Below are positions 8,449 to 17,369 of a DNA stretch of 64,000 bases, in pieces. The notes beneath the pieces are model-generated. The model was not told the DNA's origin. It saw only the letters and a program-made list of their open reading frames with translations, and ran no database searches. The first letter of the stretch is position 1. Every line of letters starts with the position of its first letter. Source of the stretch: Brevundimonas sp. UBA6550 (GTDB taxonomy: Bacteria > Pseudomonadota > Alphaproteobacteria > Caulobacterales > Caulobacteraceae); assembly GCF_002434505.1 (NCBI RefSeq), contig NZ_DJKE01000004.1, positions 124,001 to 188,000 of the forward strand, written 5' to 3'. Made by a program: the position numbers and the translations under genes.

Positions 8449-9468
8449 TTAACCCGCCGTTGCGCCGACCGGCATGGGCGACAGGTCCAGAAGGGCGAAC
8501 AGGCGGGCGTCCTCGTCCTGTTCGGGATTGGGGGTGGTCAGCAGCTTGCCGCCGACGAAGATGGAGTTGGCGCCCGCCAGGAAGCACAGGGCCTGCATCT
8601 CCGGGCTCATGGTCTCGCGCCCGGCCGACAGGCGCACCATCGCCTTGGGGCAGACCAGGCGGGCGACGGCGACGGTGCGGACGAACTCGATGGGGTCGAT
8701 CTCGCCGGTCTTCAGGATGCGTTCGCCCAGCGGTGTTCCCGTGACGGGGACCAGGGCGTTGACCGGCAGGCTGTCGGGATGGACCGGCAGGGTCGCCAGG
8801 GCGTGCAGCAGGCCGGCGCGATCCCGCCGCACCTCGCCCATGCCGACGATGCCGCCGCAGCAGGTGCTCATCCCCGCGTCGCGAACGTGCTCCAGCGTGT
8901 CCAGCCGGTCCCGATAGCTGCGGGTGGTGACGACCTCGGCATAGTAGTCGGGGCCGGTGTCGAGGTTGTGGTTATAGTAGTCGAGGCCGGCGTCCTTGAG
9001 CTGGCGCGCCTGGTCGGCGGTCAGCATCCCCAGTGTGGCGCAGGTTTCCAGCCCCAGGGCCTTCACGCCCCCGATCATCGCCGCCAGTTTGGGCGTGTCG
9101 CGATCCTTCAGCTCGCGCCAGGCCGCGCCCATGCAGAAGCCGCTGGCGCCCCCGGCCTTGGCGGCCAGGGCCTCGGCGATGACGGCGCTCGGCTCCATCA
9201 GCTTTTCGGCCTTCAGCCCGGTCTTGAAGCTGGCCGATTGCGAGCAGTAGCCGCAGTTCTCCGCGCAGCCGCCGGTCTTGATGGACAGCAGTTGCGACTT
9301 CTGGACCTGGCTGGGGTCGAACCAGCGGCGGTGAACCGTGGCGGCGTCGAACACCAGCTCCATGAACGGACGGGCGAACAGCGCCTCGACCTCCTCCAGC
9401 GTCCAGTCGTGGCGGGGTTGCGCCGCGTCGAGGCGGGCGGGAAGCGGGCGGGACAGATCATCGGCCAT
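8449..9468 (-). CDS. bioB: Biotin synthase
   Basis: A radical-SAM enzyme that inserts sulfur into dethiobiotin to make biotin. The 339-residue protein shows the radical-SAM cluster motif as C68-x3-C72-x2-C75 ([11 protein letters not shown]), followed by [22 protein letters not shown], the [10 protein letters not shown] segment and LVPVTGTPL, all characteristic of BioB including the cysteine used by the second [2Fe-2S] cluster. The chosen ATG gives the normal length. The frame stays open far upstream, but that extension is antisense to nothing sensible and lies across the chemoreceptor gene. No other bio gene is in this window. Confidence 0.96.
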   Translation of the reverse strand: MADDLSRPLPARLDAAQPRHDWTLEEVEALFARPFMELVFDAATVHRRWFDPSQVQKSQLLSIKTGGCAENCGYCSQSASFKTGLKAEKLMEPSAVIAEALAAKAGGASGFCMGAAWRELKDRDTPKLAAMIGGVKALGLETCATLGMLTADQARQLKDAGLDYYNHNLDTGPDYYAEVVTTRSYRDRLDTLEHVRDAGMSTCCGGIVGMGEVRRDRAGLLHALATLPVHPDSLPVNALVPVTGTPLGERILKTGEIDPIEFVRTVAVARLVCPKAMVRLSAGRETMSPEMQALCFLAGANSIFVGGKLLTTPNPEQDEDARLFALLDLSPMPVGATAG

Positions 9469-9512
9469 GCCCCAACGCCTAGCATTCGCCGACCGTTCCA
9501 GGAAAGCTGTCG

Positions 9513-10997
9513 CTAGGCCGCGCGACGCGCCTGGGGGCCTTCGGGCGCGGCGGTCTCGTCGAAGCGGAAGCCGGCGATCTGGCGGGCCAGGGTCTCGGCC
9601 TCGTTGGCCAGCTGGCGGCTGGCGGCGGTGGCCTGTTCGGTCATGGCCGCGTTCTGCTGGGTGATCTCGTCCAACTGTCCCAGGGCCTGGCGCACCTCGG
9701 CCAGACGATCCGCCTGATGGCGTGAAGCTGAAGCCATGCCGCCGGCCAGGTCGTCGACCGCCGCGACCCGCTGACCGATGCTGTGCAGCGCCTCGCCGGC
9801 CCGTTCGACCAGTTCGACCCCGCGCGCCACCTGGGCGGCGGAGGTGGCGATCAGGGTGCGGATCTCGCCCGACGCCTCGGCCGAACGCTGGGCCAGGGCG
9901 CGGACCTCGGCGGCGACGACCGCGAAGCCGCGACCGGCGTCGCCCGCCCGGGCCGCCTCGACCCCGGCGTTCAGGGCCAGCAGGTTGGTCTGGAAGGCGA
10001 TCTCGTCGATCAGGGAGGTGAAGCGGGCGATCTCGTGCGAGGAGTCGCGGATGGCCGTCATGGCCTGGGTGGTCTCGTCTACCACCGACCCGCCGTGTTC
10101 GACGTCCCGGCGGACGGCGACGACGGCCTGGGCGGTGTTCTGAGCGGCCGCGGCGGCCTGTTCGACCCCGGCGGCGATCTCCTCGGTGGTGGCGGCGGTG
10201 CGCTCCAGTCCGGCGGCCTGGCGTTCGGTGCGCACGGCCAGGTCGTCCGACGCGATGGCCAGTTCGCCCGAACCGGTGCGGACCGCCTCCGCGCTGTCGG
10301 CGACGGCGCCGAAGGCGAGGCGCAGGCCGGCGGCGGCGGCGTTGAAGTCGTCTTTCAAGGTCTCGTATTCGCGTGGGAATTCTGCCCGGATCGACACGCC
10401 GAGATCGCCCTGGGCCAGCGTCTTCAGGGCCTGACCCAGGGCGGCGACCACCTGGCTCTGGCGCGCCTCGGCCTCGGCCTTTGCGGCGGCGACCTGGTCG
10501 CGCTCGGCCTCCAGCGCGTCCAGATAGGTGGAGATGGCAAGGTCCATGTCCAGCAGGGCGCGCTGGTTCAGTTCGGCCAGGGCCTCGCCCGTCTGACGGT
10601 CGTGGGCTGCGCCGGCGAAGGGTTTGCGCGGCCGCATCGCCACCGCTTTGATCAGTTCGCCCAGCAGCACGCCGTAGCCGCCGATGTACCAGCGCGGCTC
10701 CAGTCCGATGCGGGCGTGGGTGCGGCCGATGATCGCGACGGCCCGGGCGTAGTCGTCGTCGATGCGGCCTGCGATGATGGCGTCCCAGTGTCCGACCTGG
10801 GCGGACTTGGCCCGGCCCATATGGGCGTCGTCGTGGAAGAAGCGCCGCGTCTCGGGTGTGGCGCGGATGCGGTCGTAGAAGGCGTCCAAGGCGCCCGGCG
10901 CGGCGGCGCGCAGGATGTTCTGCATGGCCCGATAGGCGGCGGACGGCTGGGTCAGACCGGCGAAGGTCGTGCGCTGCTGAATCTCGACGTCGGACAT
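9513..10997 (-). CDS. Globin-coupled methyl-accepting chemotaxis protein (soluble)
   Basis: A 494-residue cytosolic chemoreceptor. Residues 1-155 match a protoglobin sensor domain, with the probable proximal heme ligand His94 in [13 protein letters not shown], so it likely senses oxygen or a related gas. A coiled coil (residues 165-190, [18 protein letters not shown]) and a HAMP-like segment lead to the MCP signalling domain. The conserved hairpin tip is present ([42 protein letters not shown]). There is no membrane segment. The C-terminus ends in Arg-Arg-Ala-Ala; a terminal Ala-Ala is a ClpXP recognition feature in Caulobacter proteins such as CtrA. It is followed 44 bases later by bioB. Confidence 0.93.
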   Translation of the reverse strand: MSDVEIQQRTTFAGLTQPSAAYRAMQNILRAAAPGALDAFYDRIRATPETRRFFHDDAHMGRAKSAQVGHWDAIIAGRIDDDYARAVAIIGRTHARIGLEPRWYIGGYGVLLGELIKAVAMRPRKPFAGAAHDRQTGEALAELNQRALLDMDLAISTYLDALEAERDQVAAAKAEAEARQSQVVAALGQALKTLAQGDLGVSIRAEFPREYETLKDDFNAAAAGLRLAFGAVADSAEAVRTGSGELAIASDDLAVRTERQAAGLERTAATTEEIAAGVEQAAAAAQNTAQAVVAVRRDVEHGGSVVDETTQAMTAIRDSSHEIARFTSLIDEIAFQTNLLALNAGVEAARAGDAGRGFAVVAAEVRALAQRSAEASGEIRTLIATSAAQVARGVELVERAGEALHSIGQRVAAVDDLAGGMASASRHQADRLAEVRQALGQLDEITQQNAAMTEQATAASRQLANEAETLARQIAGFRFDETAAPEGPQARRAA

Positions 10998-11107
10998 GGC
11001 GTTGGAACTCCACTCATACTGGCCGGACGCCCCCGTCGCGGCGATGTCCCCTTAACGAATGTGGGTTTGGCTGACGTTAACGCGGCGTCGGTCGTACGGC
11101 GGATCGC

Positions 11108-11123
11108 ATAAGGATATCTTTAT
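11108..11123. promoter_or_regulatory. 16-bp near-perfect palindrome upstream of ahcY, candidate ArsR-type (SahR-like) operator
   Basis: ATAAGGATATCTTTAT is a palindrome with a single mismatched pair, in an AT-rich island within GC-rich DNA, 82 bases before the ahcY ATG. Palindromes centred on GATATC with flanking AT bases are the kind bound by ArsR-family regulators that respond to S-adenosylhomocysteine. The assignment to SahR is inference from sequence form and position. Confidence 0.5.
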
Positions 11124-11205
11124 ACGATCATTGCCCCGACGCCGGTCTCGGGCTAAGAGGCGCCAAATCCCTCTTTCGGCCCACGACAGGCCAGGAGCCC
11201 GAGCC

Positions 11206-12597
11206 ATGACCGACTACATCGTCCGCGACATTTCCCTGGCCGACTGGGGCAATAAGGAAATCGCCATCGCCGAAACCGAAATGCCGGGCCTGATGGCGCT
11301 GCGCGACGAGTTCGGCGCCGCCAAGCCGCTGAAGGGCGCCCGCATCGCCGGGTCGCTGCACATGACCATCCAGACGGCGGTCCTGATCCAGACGCTGGAA
11401 GCCCTGGGCGCCGAAGTGCGCTGGGCCTCGTGCAACATCTTCTCGACCCAGGACCACGCCGCCGCCGCCATCGCCGCCAACGGCACCCCTGTCTTCGCCA
11501 CCAAGGGCGAGACGCTGGAGGAATACTGGGACTATGCGCACAAGATCTTCGAATGGGCTGACGGCGGCTATCCGAACCTGATCCTGGACGACGGCGGCGA
11601 CGCCACCCTGCTGACGGTGCTGGGCCCCAAGGCCGAGAAGGACATCTCGGTCCTGGCCAATCCGCAGAACGAAGAGGAAGAAGCCCTCTTCTCGGTCATG
11701 AAGCGCTACATCGCCGAGAAGCCCGGCTTCTATTCGGCCATCCGCGACGCCATCGGCGGCGTGTCGGAAGAGACGACCACCGGCGTCCACCGCCTGTACC
11801 AGATGGCTGAAAAGGGCGAGCTGCCCTTCCCCGCCATCAACGTCAACGACAGCGTCACCAAGTCCAAGTTCGACAACCTGTACGGCTGCCGTGAATCGCT
11901 GGTCGACGCCATCCGTCGCGGCACCGACGTCATGCTGTCGGGCAAGGTCGCCGTGGTCTGCGGCTATGGCGACGTGGGCAAGGGCTCGGCCGCTTCGCTG
12001 CGCCAGGGCGGCGCCCGCGTGATCGTGACCGAGATCGACCCGATCTGCGCCCTTCAGGCCGCGATGGAAGGCTATGAGGTCCAGACCCTGGACGACGCCG
12101 CCGACCGCGCCGACATCTATGTGACGACCACCGGCAACAAGGACGTCATCACGGTCGAGCACATGCGCCGGATGAAGAACAACGCCATCGTCTGCAACAT
12201 CGGCCACTTCGACTCGGAAATTCAGGTCGCGGGCCTGAAGAACTTCAAGTGGGACGAGATCAAGCCGCAGGTCCACCACGTCGAGTTCCCGGACGGCAAG
12301 AAGATCATCCTGCTGTCGGAAGGCCGTCTGGTGAACCTGGGCAACGCCACGGGCCACCCCAGCTTCGTGATGTCGGCGTCCTTCACCAACCAGACCCTGG
12401 CCCAGATCGAACTGTGGACCAACGCCGACAAGTACGAGAACAAGGTCTACACCCTGCCCAAGCATCTGGACGAAAAGGTCGCCTTCCTGCATCTGGCCAA
12501 GCTGGGCGCCAAGCTGACGACCCTGACCAAGGACCAGGCGGACTATATCAATGTGCCGGTCGAAGGCCCCTTCAAGGCGGATCACTACCGTTACTAA
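11206..12597 (+). CDS. ahcY: Adenosylhomocysteinase
   Basis: Hydrolyses S-adenosylhomocysteine to adenosine and homocysteine in the methyl cycle, with bound NAD. The 463-residue protein shows the N-terminal [40 protein letters not shown], the catalytic region [20 protein letters not shown], the NAD-binding [17 protein letters not shown] near residue 252, and the C-terminal KADHYRY that covers the cofactor. Length includes the bacterial insertion near residue 150. The ATG follows a CAGGAG motif. Codon use is more biased toward C-ending codons than many neighbours, which suggests high expression. A 16-bp palindrome upstream may be its operator. A small CCCCT/AGGGG hairpin follows the stop. Confidence 0.97.
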   Translation: MTDYIVRDISLADWGNKEIAIAETEMPGLMALRDEFGAAKPLKGARIAGSLHMTIQTAVLIQTLEALGAEVRWASCNIFSTQDHAAAAIAANGTPVFATKGETLEEYWDYAHKIFEWADGGYPNLILDDGGDATLLTVLGPKAEKDISVLANPQNEEEEALFSVMKRYIAEKPGFYSAIRDAIGGVSEETTTGVHRLYQMAEKGELPFPAINVNDSVTKSKFDNLYGCRESLVDAIRRGTDVMLSGKVAVVCGYGDVGKGSAASLRQGGARVIVTEIDPICALQAAMEGYEVQTLDDAADRADIYVTTTGNKDVITVEHMRRMKNNAIVCNIGHFDSEIQVAGLKNFKWDEIKPQVHHVEFPDGKKIILLSEGRLVNLGNATGHPSFVMSASFTNQTLAQIELWTNADKYENKVYTLPKHLDEKVAFLHLAKLGAKLTTLTKDQADYINVPVEGPFKADHYRY

Positions 12598-12621
12598 GCC
12601 CCTGTTCGCAGGGGTCGTCCA

Positions 12622-13839
12622 ATGACGAGGGCGTCTTACGACGTCCTCGTCGTGGGGGCGGGCGCGGCCGGCATGATGTGCGCCATCGAGGCCGGGCGGC
12701 GCGGACGCCGCGTGCTGGTCGTCGATCATGCCGATCGGCCGGGCGAGAAGATCCGCATCTCGGGCGGCGGACGCTGCAACTTCACCAATCTGGGCTGCGG
12801 ACCGGCGAATTTCCTGGGCGAGAACCCCCGGTTCGCCACCTCGGCCCTGCGCCGCTACACCCAGCACGACTTCGTCAAACGCATCGACAAGGCCGGGATC
12901 GCCTGGCACGAGAAAACGCTGGGCCAGTTGTTCTGCGACGACAGCGCCAGGCAGATCGTCCGTATGCTGACCGATGACATGGCGGCGGCGGGCGTCACCC
13001 TGAAAATGAAGACCGGCGTGGATCGTCTGGCCCGCAGCGGCGCCGGCTTCACCGTCAGCCTGTCGGATGGGTCGCAGGCCACGGCGGCTTCGCTGGTCGT
13101 GGCGACGGGCGGCAAGTCCATCCCCAAGATGGGCGCGACCGGCTGGGCCTATGAGGTGGCGCGCCAGTTCGACATCCGCGTCACCGACACCCGCCCCGCG
13201 CTTGTCCCCCTGACCTTCGAGGCGGGTCTGCTGGAGACGCTAACCCCGCTGGCGGGCGTGGCGGTGGACACAGTGGTCGCCTCATCCCCGGAAACCAAGG
13301 CCGAGGCAAAGGCGCGCAAGACCAGCTTCACCGAGGCCATGCTGTTCACCCATCGGGGTCTCAGCGGTCCGGCCATTCTTCAGATCAGTTCCTACTGGCG
13401 CGAGGGCGAGGCCATCGTCGCCTCCATGGCGCCGGGGCGGAACATCTTCGACGAGCTGAAGGCGGCCAAGGCCGCGAACGGCCGCCAGGCCATTCACACG
13501 GCGCTCAGCCACATCATCCCCCGCCGTCTGGCCGAGACCCTGTGCGTACGAGAAGGGGCGGCGGGCAATCTGGCCGACCTGTCGGACAAGGTGCTGCGTC
13601 GGCTGGATCAGGCCGTGAACGGCTGGAGCGTCAAACCCGTGGGCTCAGAGGGTTACCGCACCGCAGAGGTGACGCTTGGCGGCGTCGATACGGCGGCCCT
13701 GGACCAGCAGACCATGCAGGCCCGGACGGTTCCGGGCCTCTATTTCATCGGCGAGGCGGTCGATGTGACCGGCTGGCTGGGCGGCTATAATTTCCAGTGG
13801 GCCTGGTCCTCGGGCTGGGCGGCCGGGCAGGTCTGCTGA
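12622..13839 (+). CDS. FAD-dependent oxidoreductase of the HI0933/BaiN (YhiN) family
   Basis: A 405-residue flavoprotein. The dinucleotide-binding motif is at residues 7-18 (VLVVGAGAAGMMCAIEAG), followed by the family signature KIRISGGGRCNFTN, ATGGKSIPKMGATGWAYEVA, LSGPAILQISSYW and the C-terminal FIGEAVDVTGWLGGYNFQWAWSSGWAAGQ. The physiological substrate of most family members is unknown; one clostridial member (BaiN) acts on bile acids, and that should not be carried over here. It starts 24 bases after ahcY, so co-transcription is possible, though a small hairpin lies in the gap. Confidence 0.9.
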   Translation: MTRASYDVLVVGAGAAGMMCAIEAGRRGRRVLVVDHADRPGEKIRISGGGRCNFTNLGCGPANFLGENPRFATSALRRYTQHDFVKRIDKAGIAWHEKTLGQLFCDDSARQIVRMLTDDMAAAGVTLKMKTGVDRLARSGAGFTVSLSDGSQATAASLVVATGGKSIPKMGATGWAYEVARQFDIRVTDTRPALVPLTFEAGLLETLTPLAGVAVDTVVASSPETKAEAKARKTSFTEAMLFTHRGLSGPAILQISSYWREGEAIVASMAPGRNIFDELKAAKAANGRQAIHTALSHIIPRRLAETLCVREGAAGNLADLSDKVLRRLDQAVNGWSVKPVGSEGYRTAEVTLGGVDTAALDQQTMQARTVPGLYFIGEAVDVTGWLGGYNFQWAWSSGWAAGQVC

Positions 13840-14321
13840 TTTTTTCAGGGTGCAATCGGTGCACTTTTCCGGCGACGGGGCCGGGACGGGCGCCGAAAAC
13901 ACCGTCTGAATAGTCTGAATAGTCTGAAATGTGCGGATCGAGCCGGCGCTGTCTTGGCGCGCGACGATGTCAAAGACCGGGGCGGCAGTCTAACCGGACC
14001 GGGCGCCGTGACAGGCGGATTGTCGCTGGTCCGCCGCAACCCCTGGAAAAGACGGGTCATCGTCTCGGTCGATAGGATGGGGCGGCGACGAAACGTCCTG
14101 CGGCCGCGCGACGCATGGCGGTGCGGACGGGCGGCGCCTAGCTTCAGGAGGCGGAACGGGCCCCTCTGGCGTCACCGCGACCTGGCGTTTTCCCCCTTCC
14201 TTTCGCCGGGCCGCCGGGCGCGATGTCGGACCGCACGGGTGCGTCGACGCGGCGGGGCTTTCTCCCCTCCTGGCCTGTCGCGTCGACCGCCCGACCACTC
14301 TGGACAGAACGGGAAGCCCGA
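13840..14321. other. 482-base stretch without a convincing gene; contains a 9-bp tandem repeat
   Basis: Open frames exist on both strands but their products are Arg/Pro-rich with no ribosome-binding site or family resemblance, so I do not call them. At 13904-13930 the 9-base unit GTCTGAATA occurs twice and then as GTCTGAAAT, in tandem. A short imperfect TGCAATCGGTGCA dyad lies near 13851. The rest is GC-rich without terminator-like hairpins that I could see. Confidence 0.6.
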
Positions 14322-14660
14322 ATGCCGCTTTTGATGTGCCCCAATGACGACGCCGCCATGCAGACGCTGGAGCGAAACGGCGTGCAGTTCGACATGTGCC
14401 CCGCCTGTCGCGGGGTCTGGCTGGATCGCGGCGAGCTTGAAAAGCTGATGTCCGCCGCCGTCGACGAGGGTCGCGCCGCCGCCGCCGTGCAGCCGATACC
14501 CGCGCCCGCCCCGCAAGCCTATGCGCCGCCCCCTCAGGGTCAGCCATGGGGCCAGAGCCCGCCCTATCGCGACGAACGATACCGGGACGACCGCCACCGC
14601 GACGGCGACTATCGCCACAAGAAAAAGAAGCGCGACAGCATCTTCGACATCTTCGACTGA
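14322..14660 (+). CDS. Zinc-ribbon (zf-TFIIB) protein
   Basis: A 112-residue protein. Residues 1-40 form a TFIIB-like zinc ribbon with CPNDD...FDMCPACRGVWLDRGELEKL; visible ligands are the Cys at position 6 and the CPAC pair, the first pair being CPND rather than CPxC, which is common in this family. The middle is Ala/Pro/Gln-rich and disordered, and the tail is highly charged (HKKKKRDSIFDIFD). The family is widespread and functionally undefined; nucleic-acid or protein binding is likely. I chose the ATG that puts the ribbon at the N-terminus. It converges on the large minus-strand gene. Confidence 0.82.
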   Translation: MPLLMCPNDDAAMQTLERNGVQFDMCPACRGVWLDRGELEKLMSAAVDEGRAAAAVQPIPAPAPQAYAPPPQGQPWGQSPPYRDERYRDDRHRDGDYRHKKKKRDSIFDIFD

Positions 14661-14694
14661 AGTCGTCGGGAGCTTCCCCCTTCCAACGCGCGCT

Positions 14695-16413
14695 TCAGGC
14701 CGCCAGACCCGCCGCCTGCATCAGGCCGCGAAGGGCGGCGACGGTGTCGGGGGCGGCGGACAGGGCGGTGCGGATTTCGGGGGCGCGGAGCAGGCGGACG
14801 GCTTCGGCGCGGGCGCGTTCGGCCGACGGCCCCAGGGGGCCGGCCTCGCCGGCGGCCAGTTTCAGCAGGGCGGCGAGTTTTTTCGGCGCAGGGGCGGGCG
14901 CGCGCACGATCTGGGCCACCAGACCGGCGTCGGCCTCCAGACGGGCGCCCACCTCGCCGATGGCGTCCGAGATCTGCTTCTGGTCGTGTTCGCCCAGATG
15001 GGCGGCGCGCACCGCCCGTTGCAGCCGCGCCAGTATGGTCAGCTTCTGCGACGGGCTGGGACCGCCGGGTGCGGCCTGGCGCATCTCGGTCTCGAAGCGC
15101 AGCGAGCCGATGCAGGCGCCCAGCCAGCGGGCCGCCGCGCGCTTGTTGGCTCCGCCAGTCACGTTTTCGCAGAGCCGGGTCAGGTGTTCGGCCTCGGCCA
15201 GCACGCTCTGGCAGCCGGCGACATAGGCGGCGACGAAATCGGCCGTGACCAGGCTCTTGGAGCGCTCCACGAAGGCGGTCTGCACCTCCTCCAGCGTCAG
15301 CAGCCGCCCGGCCGAGGCCGTCAGGGCCATGGCCAGGAGGCGCAGGATGTCGATCTCGCCCACCGGATCGTTGGGGCGAAGGCGGCGCGGGCTGGTCAGT
15401 TCGCCCGTCACCATCCGGGCCAGAGCCGCCGCCAGAAGCGGAAACTCCCCGGCGGCCAGATGCACGCCCAGCCGCGCGGCCGGTCCGTCGATGGCCGGCA
15501 TCATCAGGTCCAGGCGCGGGTCCAGCTTCAGCAGGCCGTCCATCTCGTCCGGCGCCACCATCCGCACGATGGCGGCCAGATTGGCGCCCTGGTCCAGGGC
15601 CGGGCCCAGCACCGCGTGCAGGTTCTGGCGCAGGGCCAGCATCTCGGCGACGATCTGCTCGACCGCCACCACGATCAGGGCGCGCGGCGGGCCGTCCGCC
15701 GGGGCGGCGTCCATCAGGTCCATCAGGGTCGACAGACGCGCCCGCGCGCCTTGCTGGTCGGCGAGGGCGCCGGCGACCACCCCGCCCATGCGAAAGGCCC
15801 GGTCCGGCGCGCCGCTGAACCGATGGGCCAGGTCGGCGATGGAGCGATCCCGAAGGGTCGGGAACAGGCCGTCGCGCCCGGCCTTGCGCAGCCGCACGAT
15901 CGCCTGTTCGGTCAGCTTGTGATAGTGGCGGACCAGGGTGTGGACGTCCTGGCCGGTCGACTGGCTTTCGGGAACGGCGACCTTCTGGATGGCGTGCTGA
16001 AGCTCGATCCCCGCCGCCTCCAGCCGCTCGGCCACGTCGGGGCGGTGCAGCAGTTCGAAGGCGGTGACGCCCTCGCGCCGCAGCCAGTCCTCCAGCACCC
16101 GGCCGATCAGGGCGCGGGCGTGGGGGGAATAGAGTTCGGCCGGGCCGGAGCAGGCCGGGCGATGCGCCGCATCGGCCGCCTTCTTCCTGAGCGGTTCGGG
16201 CGCGCCCAGCGTCAGTATGGTGACGGAGGCGAACTCCATCGTCTCGGGGTCCAGCGTCTCTTTGGTGACGCGCGAGGCGACGGCGAATCGGTCGCGCAAC
16301 TGGTCCTCGGCCGCCTCGATGGCCTGTTTGCGGTTTTCGGTGGCGATCAGCAGGGTCCAGGCCGCCGGGGCGGTCTTGCGGACATAGACTTCGTAATGGA
16401 TCGGACCGGCCAT
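14695..16413 (-). CDS. Large conserved protein of unknown function (572 aa)
   Basis: I do not recognise a domain. The N-terminal 60 residues (IHYEVYVRKTAPAAWTLLIATENRKQAIEAAEDQL) look like a small beta-alpha unit; the remainder is predicted nearly all helical with many Ala, Leu and Arg residues and no signal peptide or membrane segment. A HYHKLTEQAIVRLRKAGRDGLFP segment lies near residue 165. The start I use is the ATG before IHYEVY; the frame remains open upstream but that part is Arg/Pro-rich and lies in the intergenic region. It is divergent from chvI with a 251-base gap, so it may share regulation with that system. Confidence 0.75.
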   Translation of the reverse strand: MAGPIHYEVYVRKTAPAAWTLLIATENRKQAIEAAEDQLRDRFAVASRVTKETLDPETMEFASVTILTLGAPEPLRKKAADAAHRPACSGPAELYSPHARALIGRVLEDWLRREGVTAFELLHRPDVAERLEAAGIELQHAIQKVAVPESQSTGQDVHTLVRHYHKLTEQAIVRLRKAGRDGLFPTLRDRSIADLAHRFSGAPDRAFRMGGVVAGALADQQGARARLSTLMDLMDAAPADGPPRALIVVAVEQIVAEMLALRQNLHAVLGPALDQGANLAAIVRMVAPDEMDGLLKLDPRLDLMMPAIDGPAARLGVHLAAGEFPLLAAALARMVTGELTSPRRLRPNDPVGEIDILRLLAMALTASAGRLLTLEEVQTAFVERSKSLVTADFVAAYVAGCQSVLAEAEHLTRLCENVTGGANKRAAARWLGACIGSLRFETEMRQAAPGGPSPSQKLTILARLQRAVRAAHLGEHDQKQISDAIGEVGARLEADAGLVAQIVRAPAPAPKKLAALLKLAAGEAGPLGPSAERARAEAVRLLRAPEIRTALSAAPDTVAALRGLMQAAGLAA

Positions 16414-16593
16414 GCGGCGATCCTTTGACCCGAAGACTTTAAGGCGAGGTTTTCGCGTCGGCGGGCGGCCCTGGCTGCGTCGCGGGCGCCTGTGCGTTGA
16501 AATCGCGAGCGGAACCAACCATCTTGGCCAGGACTTGCGCGAGGGCGTTCCGAGCGAATTCCCTTCTGGTCGGGGCGTCATAGCCCTAATGTG

Positions 16594-16609
16594 ACCGTGA
16601 TCGAACGGT
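16594..16609. promoter_or_regulatory. Inverted repeat in the chvI upstream region
   Basis: ACCGT-gatcga-ACGGT is a perfect 5-bp-arm inverted repeat 56 bases before the chvI start. It could be an operator or part of the leader; the short arms make chance occurrence possible. Confidence 0.3.
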
Positions 16610-16664
16610 TACGCTTGAAGCGCGTTCCTGCTCGCGGGACCGCAAAGTTCAGGAGAAGACACCC

Positions 16665-17369
16665 TTGGCGAACATCACCCTGGTCGACGACGACGAGAAC
16701 ATCGTGGCGTCCGTGTCGCTGGCGCTGGAAAGCCATGGCCACAAGATCACCGCCTATCACGACGGGGCCTCCGGCCTCGCCGCGCTGGAATCCACGCCGC
16801 CCGACCTGGCCATCCTCGACGTGAAGATGCCGCGCATGGACGGGATGGAGGTGCTGCGTCGCCTGCGCCAGACCTCGCAGATTCCGGTCATCATGCTGAC
16901 GTCCAAGGACGAGGAGATCGACGAGATCCTGGGCTTCAACCTGGGCGCCGACGACTATATCCACAAACCATTCAGCCAGCGTCTGCTGATCGAACGGGTC
17001 AAGGCGCTGCTGCGCCGCACCGGCGCCGACGGCGGAGAGCCGGAAGCCGCCGCCGAGATCTCGGGCCGGGCGATCAAGCGCGGCAAGCTGTCGATGGACC
17101 CGGCGCGCCACGAATCGACCTGGGACGGCAAGCCGGTCAAGCTGACGGTGACGGAGTTCCTGCTGCTTCAGGCCCTGGCCCAGCGCCCCGGCTTCGTGAA
17201 GAGCCGCGACAACCTGATGGACGCTGCCTACGACGATCAGGTCTATGTCGACGACCGCACCATCGACAGCCATGTGAAGCGGATGCGCAAGAAGTTCCGC
17301 GCCGTGGACAACGAGTTCGACGCGATCGAGACCCTGTATGGCGTCGGCTACCGCTACCGCGAGAGCTGA
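16665..17369 (+). CDS. chvI: Response regulator ChvI (OmpR family)
   Basis: DNA-binding response regulator of the ChvG-ChvI two-component system, which controls envelope and acid/osmotic stress responses in Alphaproteobacteria. The 234-residue protein has a receiver domain with the acidic pocket at VDDDE, phosphorylatable Asp52 in [12 protein letters not shown], the conserved Lys in DYIHKPF, and a winged-helix output domain from about residue 130 ([59 protein letters not shown]). The start is TTG, eight bases after AGGAGAAG; no nearby ATG fits. The chvG start lies inside its 3' end. Confidence 0.95.
   Translation: MANITLVDDDENIVASVSLALESHGHKITAYHDGASGLAALESTPPDLAILDVKMPRMDGMEVLRRLRQTSQIPVIMLTSKDEEIDEILGFNLGADDYIHKPFSQRLLIERVKALLRRTGADGGEPEAAAEISGRAIKRGKLSMDPARHESTWDGKPVKLTVTEFLLLQALAQRPGFVKSRDNLMDAAYDDQVYVDDRTIDSHVKRMRKKFRAVDNEFDAIETLYGVGYRYRES

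Noticed and set aside
11041..11205. SAH or SAM riboswitch upstream of ahcY
   Set aside because: I could not match the conserved cores of those classes; the palindrome fits a protein operator better.
13954..14334. Possible 126-residue gene in the gap before the zinc-ribbon gene
   Set aside because: Arg/Pro-rich product, poor codon pattern and no ribosome-binding site.
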